NCBI GenBank assembly: GCA_002311345.1
Contig: DCAA01000042.1
Span: 55,347-65,719 of the forward strand
DNA length: 10,373 bases
Direction of reading: 5' to 3'
Source of the DNA: Planctomycetes bacterium UBA1146
GTDB taxonomy: Bacteria; Planctomycetota; UBA8108; UBA1146
Shown: piece after piece, positions 5,800 to 10,373 of the stretch
Layout: every line of letters starts with the position of its first letter
Numbering within the stretch: the stretch's first letter is position 1
Notes under the pieces: model-generated
The model's database searches: none
What the model was told of the DNA's origin: nothing
The model's input: the letters and a program-made list of their open reading frames with translations, nothing else
Made by a program: the position numbers and the translations under genes

Positions 5800-7524
5800 A
5801 TGACCGAGCAAACTGCCTATCCCCGCCGCTACCTCAAAATGGATTTCAAACCTGTGGATCTCGATTCCATCGAGGAGGTCTACAAGGCGCTGCTCGAACG
5901 TGAGATCTCTGACCTTGAATCGCTCGAGAGTTGGTGCCGTGACTGGAGTGAAGTCGATTCGACGATTGGCGAGGAAGGGGCTCGACGTTTCGTCCAGCAC
6001 ACCTGCTACACCGATGACGCGGAAATCACCGAGAATTACATGGAATGGATCGAGAAGATCCAGCCGTGCCTCAAAAAGATCAGTTTCGACATGGACCGAA
6101 AGTTCATCGCCTCACCGGCCATCGAGCAACTTCCGGAGCAAGAATTCGGAATCTGGGTGAAATCGGTGAATAACAGTGTCGAACTGTTTCGTGAAGAAAA
6201 TATTCCCCTGCAGACTGAAGAGACCAAACTCGACGCGAAATACGACGAGACGATCGGTGCGATGTCGATCGAGTTCGACGGTGAAGCAAGAACCTTACCC
6301 TACATGGGAAGGATCCTGGAAGAGACCGATCGCGACCGACGCGAGCAGTCCTTCAGGGCCACCTGGGATCGAATCCTCGAGGACCAGGACAAGATCGAGG
6401 GAATCTTCGACCGCCAGGTGGAACTTCGTCATCAGATGGCGCTGAACGCGGGATTCGATGACTACCGCGCACTTCGCTTCAGGCAACTGGAACGATTCGA
6501 CTACGGCCCCGAAGACTGTCTCCAGTTCCACGATTCGATCGAGGCGGTGATCAAGCCTCTGGTCGCCCAGCGACAGAAGAAGCGCAAGGAGATGCTCGCG
6601 ATCGATTCACTTCGCCCCTGGGATATGGCGGTCGATCCCGAGGGAAGAGCGCCACTTCGCCCTCTCGAGGGGGGGGTGAAACTGGTCGATGGCTGCCGTC
6701 AGATCTTCGCAAGAGTGCATCCCGATCTGGACCAGATGTTCCGGATTCTCATCGACGGCGACCTGCTCGATCTGGACTCCCGCAGTGGCAAGGCGCCCGG
6801 CGGTTATCAGTGCACCTACCACGAGATCCGCAAACCCTTCATCTTCATGAATGCAGCCGGCAAGCAAGGTGATGTGGAAACTCTGCTGCACGAGGGCGGG
6901 CACGCCTTCCACTTCATCGAGTCACGGGATCTCGAATTGATCGCCAACCGGGGCGCACCCATCGAGTTCTGCGAGGTCGCTTCGATGGCGATGGAACTGC
7001 TCGGTAACCCGTACCTGGATGTCTTTTATGACGATGAATCCCAGATCACCCGGGCACGCATCGAGCACCTCGAAGGGATCATCAGCCTCTTCATCTGGGT
7101 GGCGATGATCGACTCCTTCCAGCACTGGATCTATACCAACCCGGGGCACTCGCGAGAGCAGCGAAGAACCTCGTGGATCGCCATCATGGATCGGTTCAAT
7201 ACCGGGCATATGGACTGGAGCGGAATCGAGGAGATCCGGGCCCATCGCTGGTTGCGACAGAGCCATCTTTTCGGAGTTCCGTTCTATTACGTCGAGTACG
7301 CGATGGCTCAACTGGGCGCTCTTCAGGTGTGGAGAAACCATCGCCAGGACCCGGATAATGCTATCCGACTCTACCGTGAAGGATTATCGCTGGGTAATAC
7401 ACGATCATTGCCCGAACTCTACGAGGCCGCGGGAATTCGATTTGATTTTTCCCGCGATACCCTCGATGAACTGATCTCTATGGTGCGCGAGGAAATCGAT
7501 ACCCTGGAAAATTCTGGTTCTTAA
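5800..7524 (+). CDS. pepF: Oligoendopeptidase F-like zinc metallopeptidase (M3 family)
   Basis: The gene encodes 574 residues, close to the usual 560-610 for this family. The ATG at 5800 has a good ribosome site GAAGGGA five bases ahead; an in-frame start at 5758 lies in the inverted-repeat region and is less likely. The zinc site HEGGH is at residues 364-368 (His364 and His368 bind zinc, Glu365 is the catalytic base) and the third ligand is Glu392 in EFCEVASMAMELL. The C-terminal PFYYVEYAMAQLGALQVW block (494-511) is the Tyr-rich substrate-binding segment typical of M3 enzymes. No signal peptide is present, so it should cleave short peptides in the cytoplasm. It is the first gene of a four-gene plus-strand block, 28 bases before the exported cyclophilin. 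The symbol reflects family resemblance only. Confidence 0.94.
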   Translation: MTEQTAYPRRYLKMDFKPVDLDSIEEVYKALLEREISDLESLESWCRDWSEVDSTIGEEGARRFVQHTCYTDDAEITENYMEWIEKIQPCLKKISFDMDRKFIASPAIEQLPEQEFGIWVKSVNNSVELFREENIPLQTEETKLDAKYDETIGAMSIEFDGEARTLPYMGRILEETDRDRREQSFRATWDRILEDQDKIEGIFDRQVELRHQMALNAGFDDYRALRFRQLERFDYGPEDCLQFHDSIEAVIKPLVAQRQKKRKEMLAIDSLRPWDMAVDPEGRAPLRPLEGGVKLVDGCRQIFARVHPDLDQMFRILIDGDLLDLDSRSGKAPGGYQCTYHEIRKPFIFMNAAGKQGDVETLLHEGGHAFHFIESRDLELIANRGAPIEFCEVASMAMELLGNPYLDVFYDDESQITRARIEHLEGIISLFIWVAMIDSFQHWIYTNPGHSREQRRTSWIAIMDRFNTGHMDWSGIEEIRAHRWLRQSHLFGVPFYYVEYAMAQLGALQVWRNHRQDPDNAIRLYREGLSLGNTRSLPELYEAAGIRFDFSRDTLDELISMVREEIDTLENSGS

Positions 7525-7540
7525 CGAAATTGCCTTCGAC

Positions 7541-7547
7541 AAGGAGG
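7541..7547 (+). promoter_or_regulatory. Strong Shine-Dalgarno fixing a TTG start
   Basis: AAGGAGG is a near-perfect ribosome site. It is five bases before TTG 7553 and 17 before the first in-frame ATG (7565), which supports the TTG as the true start of the exported cyclophilin. Confidence 0.8.
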
Positions 7548-7552
7548 ATGAT

Positions 7553-8341
7553 TTGAAAACCGTAATGACTCTGAGTCTGTTGTTATTGATGTTGCTGCTC
7601 ATTCCCGTAGCAGGAATCGCACTTCCATCGGGAGATGGCGATGACGCGAAGACTTTCGAAAATGACCCAGCCATCAAGGGATGTCGGGCGTACATCGTCG
7701 AACAAACCGCTGCCGGTGGCATCAAGAAGGACACTCCCGGCTGGAAGTCACGTCTTCCTAAATTTCCGCAGATCACTTTTCAAGAGCAGGCCACATACGT
7801 CTGGAAGTTGAAGACCAATCACGGCGAGATCGAAATCGAATTTCTGCCGAAAGTGGCTCCCAACCACGTCGCCAACTACATCTACCTGACCGAACTGGGA
7901 TTCTTCGACGATTTGGTCTTCCACAGGGTGATCCCGGGCTTCATGGCCCAGGGTGGCTGCCCTCAGGGCAGCGGACGGGGCAATCCAGGATATCGTTTCG
8001 AGGGTGAGTTCGATGCCCAGGTGCGGCATGACCGCAAGGGTGTGCTATCGATGGCCAATGCCGGTCCTGGCACCGATGGGAGCCAGTTCTTCCTCACTTT
8101 CGTCTCGACTCCCCATCTCGATGGCAAGCACACCATCTTCGGACGGGTCCGCTCCGGCCATGCGGCCAGTTTGGTCACCCTCGCTGCTCTGGAAAAGCTG
8201 GGATCACGCTCAGGTCGAACAACCGAGAGAGTGGTCATCGAAAAAGCCTCGCTTTCCATCGAGATGAAGCCTTCGCTAGAGAAACCTGAAGCGAAGAAGC
8301 CTCCGAAAAAGAAGGACTCCGAAAAGAAGGAGAAACAATGA
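7553..8341 (+). CDS. Exported cyclophilin-type peptidyl-prolyl cis-trans isomerase with Lys-rich tail
   Basis: The gene encodes 262 residues from a TTG start supported by AAGGAGG. Residues 1-23 are a signal peptide (MKTVMT followed by a Leu-rich core and VAGIA, likely cut near residue 23). Residues 38-75 form an extension containing GWKSRLPKFP, shared with the next gene. Residues about 80-232 are the cyclophilin domain. The active-site set is visible: Arg125 in FHR, Phe130, Met131 and Gln133 in GFMAQGG, Ala168-Asn169 in MANAG, Phe180 in SQFF, and His193 in LDGKHTIFG. Human cyclophilin A has Trp121 where this has His188, as in many bacterial members with weak cyclosporin binding. The last 25 residues are rich in Lys, Glu and Pro and probably disordered. 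It should isomerise prolyl bonds outside the cytoplasmic membrane. The stop overlaps the next start (ATGA). Confidence 0.93.
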   Translation: MKTVMTLSLLLLMLLLIPVAGIALPSGDGDDAKTFENDPAIKGCRAYIVEQTAAGGIKKDTPGWKSRLPKFPQITFQEQATYVWKLKTNHGEIEIEFLPKVAPNHVANYIYLTELGFFDDLVFHRVIPGFMAQGGCPQGSGRGNPGYRFEGEFDAQVRHDRKGVLSMANAGPGTDGSQFFLTFVSTPHLDGKHTIFGRVRSGHAASLVTLAALEKLGSRSGRTTERVVIEKASLSIEMKPSLEKPEAKKPPKKKDSEKKEKQ

Positions 8342-8940
8342 GTAGCAGCGCAGATACCGTAGCCGCGATGCGTGGTGCCATCACCGCTCTCAAGGAAGCC
8401 GGTGAAATCGACACCAGTTCCACCGGTTGGAAAAATACCCTACCGAGATTCCCCGAAACCGCAGTTGCCGCGGATGCGGAAATCTACTGGGTCGTCGAGA
8501 CGAACCTCGGCACCGTCAAGATCAAACTGATGCCGGATGTCGCTCCCAATCACGTGCGCAACACGATGTACCTTTCGGAGTTGGGGTTCTACGACAATCT
8601 CACCTTCCACCGCGTCATCACCGGGTTCATGGCCCAGGGAGGATGTCCCAGTGGCAATGGCATGGGAGGACCTGGCTATCACTTCGACGGAGAGTTCTCC
8701 CCCACAGCGCGTCATGACCGTAAAGGTTTGCTGTCGATGGCCAATGCCGGTCCAGGTACCGATGGAAGTCAGTTCTTTCTCACCTTCACCTCCACTCCTC
8801 ACCTCGATGACAATCACACCATCTATGGTGAAGTGACCGAGGGGCAGCCTGTGATCGAGGAACTGGAGAAGAGGGGATCTGGAGGCGGGATCACTACAGA
8901 ACCGCTGCAGATGATCAAGACGACCATCGAAGTCGACTGA
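8338..8940 (+). CDS. Cytoplasmic cyclophilin-type peptidyl-prolyl cis-trans isomerase
   Basis: The gene encodes 200 residues without a signal peptide, so it is expected in the cytoplasm. Its ATG overlaps the upstream stop as ATGA, and the ribosome site AAGGAG (8327-8332) is embedded in the Lys codons of the upstream tail, so translation is probably coupled. Residues 10-40 carry the same extension as its neighbour (AGEIDTSSTGWKNTLPRFP) and residues 47-199 form the cyclophilin domain. Active-site residues are all present: Arg92, Phe97, Met98, Gln100, Ala135-Asn136, Phe147, Leu156 and His160, with His155 in place of the Trp of human cyclophilin A. The close match to the exported neighbour shows a tandem duplication in which one copy has a signal peptide and a basic tail. 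Confidence 0.94.
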   Translation: MSSSADTVAAMRGAITALKEAGEIDTSSTGWKNTLPRFPETAVAADAEIYWVVETNLGTVKIKLMPDVAPNHVRNTMYLSELGFYDNLTFHRVITGFMAQGGCPSGNGMGGPGYHFDGEFSPTARHDRKGLLSMANAGPGTDGSQFFLTFTSTPHLDDNHTIYGEVTEGQPVIEELEKRGSGGGITTEPLQMIKTTIEVD

Positions 8941-8952
8941 TTGACAGAACCG

Positions 8953-10373
8953 ATGAACATTACCTTCCATCGTCTGGTTCTGTTGGCCGGACTGCTGGGC
9001 ATCCTTCTGTTCGGGGGCAGCGCCTCGGCACAGAAGTACGGCGAAGTCGACAAGGTGGCGCCATCGATGGCTGCGCCGCAGGGGCAGACGTTGGAGTGGA
9101 CCTCCACCGAAGGAAAGTCGTACTGGTATCGGCTGCCGCACCAGATCAATCCAAAGAAACCGCCGAACCTGGTGTTGATGCTCCACGGCACCGGTTTGAC
9201 GTGGGGCTGGGCGTTCTGGAACTACCCCATCAGCAACGGCCGGTTTCGCGGCAACGACATCGTCATCGCGCCGGAGGGGATGACCCCCGGTGGCGGCGAC
9301 AGTTTCAACTTCATCCAGGGCAAGACTGATGGCGATCACATCGCCGGGCTCATCCGTCACTTCAGGAGCAAGTTCCCCATCGACAAGGTCTACGTCTACG
9401 GCCACAGCCAGGGGGCGTTCTTCTGCTACTGGTTCGCCGGTGCCTACACCGAGCTGGTCGATGGAATCGTCGCCCACGCAGGCAACGTGCTGAGCGTCAA
9501 TCACAACAAACTGGCCAAGGACAAGGTCGCCATCGGCATCCTGCACGGAAAAGCCGACGCGGTGGTCTCGGTCGAATGCGCCTACCGCACCGAGAAGATC
9601 TACAAGCAACAGGGCTACAAGAAGATCAAGATGAGCATCGTCGAGGGATTGACCGAACGCTCCGGCCACTGGCCGCTGCCAACCCAGGTCGCCGAGATGT
9701 TCGACTGGCTCGACCAGGTCAATGCAGACAGCCCTCAACTGGCACTGAGCGTCGCTCTCAGCGAACTGGCAAAGGACTCTCCCGACCTGGAAATCGTCTC
9801 CTCAGCAGCCTACAAGGCAAAGAGCCTCGCCAAACGGATGAAGGGCGCTGAGGGCAAGGCACTTCGCGCCACCATCGACACCGTGGTCAATTTCCTCGAA
9901 GAAGTGCAATCTGCCCACGCTTCCATCATCAAACAGGCACAAAAAGCGAGCAAGTCGGCGAACAAGGGCTCCTTCCATCCCTGGATGGCGCACTTTCGTA
10001 TCGTCAACGCGTCGTTTACCGGGTCCGCATCGTGGCGAAAGAACCTCAAGTCGCTGGTATCGACCTCCAAGAAGCAGCAACGCGCCGTCGATGCGGCACT
10101 CTCAGTGATCTCGAACAAACTCAACCGGGGAACGCTGAAACAAGCGGTCGGCGTTCTTCAGAAGTCGATGCTCGCTTCCAACGCACAGGAACTGGAATTG
10201 ACCTTCAGCCGCATGGCACAGGATCCGCCGGCGGGAATGAAGGACGAGGACTTCACCAACTACCGGCAACTCAGCGCAGCACGAAATCCACTCATCCAAC
10301 AGGGACGGTCGACGGCAGCCGAGATCACGGCCAGTATCGCCAGGGAATTCCGTGAAGCGAACCCGGAGTTGTT
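8953..10373 (+). CDS. Exported alpha/beta hydrolase with long helical C-terminal region (3' partial)
   Basis: The frame is open from ATG 8953 to the window edge, giving 473 residues with no stop. Residues 1-26 are a signal peptide ending GSASA before QKYG. A TTG at 8941 in the same frame is a possible alternative start. Residues about 45-260 form an alpha/beta hydrolase of the poly(3-hydroxybutyrate) depolymerase/feruloyl-esterase-like group: the oxyanion segment LHGTG (77-81), an APEG strand, the nucleophile elbow GHSQG with Ser152, the acid Asp202 in HGKADAVV and His239 in SGHWP. Residues about 265-473 are Ala-, Lys- and Ser-rich, look mainly helical and match no family I recognise. It starts 12 bases after the cyclophilin stop, so it is probably the fourth gene of the operon. 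The product should be outside the cytoplasm; the substrate is unknown. Confidence 0.88.
   Translation, partial: MNITFHRLVLLAGLLGILLFGGSASAQKYGEVDKVAPSMAAPQGQTLEWTSTEGKSYWYRLPHQINPKKPPNLVLMLHGTGLTWGWAFWNYPISNGRFRGNDIVIAPEGMTPGGGDSFNFIQGKTDGDHIAGLIRHFRSKFPIDKVYVYGHSQGAFFCYWFAGAYTELVDGIVAHAGNVLSVNHNKLAKDKVAIGILHGKADAVVSVECAYRTEKIYKQQGYKKIKMSIVEGLTERSGHWPLPTQVAEMFDWLDQVNADSPQLALSVALSELAKDSPDLEIVSSAAYKAKSLAKRMKGAEGKALRATIDTVVNFLEEVQSAHASIIKQAQKASKSANKGSFHPWMAHFRIVNASFTGSASWRKNLKSLVSTSKKQQRAVDAALSVISNKLNRGTLKQAVGVLQKSMLASNAQELELTFSRMAQDPPAGMKDEDFTNYRQLSAARNPLIQQGRSTAAEITASIAREFREANPEL

Noticed and set aside
8440..9738. Long minus-strand open frame (432 codons) across the second cyclophilin and the start of the hydrolase.
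   Set aside because: It is antisense to two genes with complete active sites and its translation shows no recognisable fold; it is a shadow of codon bias on the plus strand.
1..10373. CRISPR array, insertion sequence, tRNA/rRNA or defence-system genes.
   Set aside because: No regularly spaced direct repeats, transposase or nuclease motifs, terminal inverted repeats or RNA gene cores were seen on either strand.

Overview
The window looks like chromosomal DNA of a moderately GC-rich bacterium, most probably a planctomycete (Planctomycetota). The main evidence is two large exported proteins that end in the same dockerin-like tail (FxRGD/E, two Asp-rich calcium-type loops, a Cys-containing C-terminus). 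A pair of planctomycete-style cyclophilins beginning with a GWK..LP.FP segment points the same way. The phylum call is inference from protein style; no rRNA or other marker is present. No mobile element, CRISPR array, tRNA or rRNA was seen.

Left part (1-4653): this is a surface/secreted-protein region. The 3' end of a repeat protein made of five fibronectin-III-like modules plus a dockerin-like tail (1-1464) is closed by a strong intrinsic terminator. A small sigma-region-4-type DNA-binding protein with a four-cysteine cluster follows (about 1592-2083). A near-consensus sigma70-type promoter then precedes a long leader of about 280 nt and a 717-residue exported protein (2436-4589). That protein contains two copies of a propeller-like region around one FN3-like module, ends in a dockerin-like tail, and is also closed by a strong terminator.

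Middle (4670-5799): a convergent minus-strand gene encodes a cytoplasmic esterase of the esterase D/enterochelin-esterase type. It is divergent from the next block across a region of about 113 bp that contains a short perfect inverted repeat.

Right part (5800-10373): four tightly packed plus-strand genes look like one operon. They encode an M3-family oligoendopeptidase F-like metallopeptidase, an exported cyclophilin with a Lys-rich tail, a cytoplasmic cyclophilin coupled to it by an ATGA overlap, and an exported alpha/beta hydrolase (Ser-Asp-His triad visible) that runs off the right edge. The operon combines peptide turnover with proline isomerisation on both sides of the membrane plus a secreted esterase-like enzyme. 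A shared physiological role is inference only.

No clearly new defence or mobile system was found. The most unusual points are the alternating two-type FN3 array, the internal duplication in the 717-residue protein, and the Cys-cluster sigma-like regulator between the two surface-protein genes.
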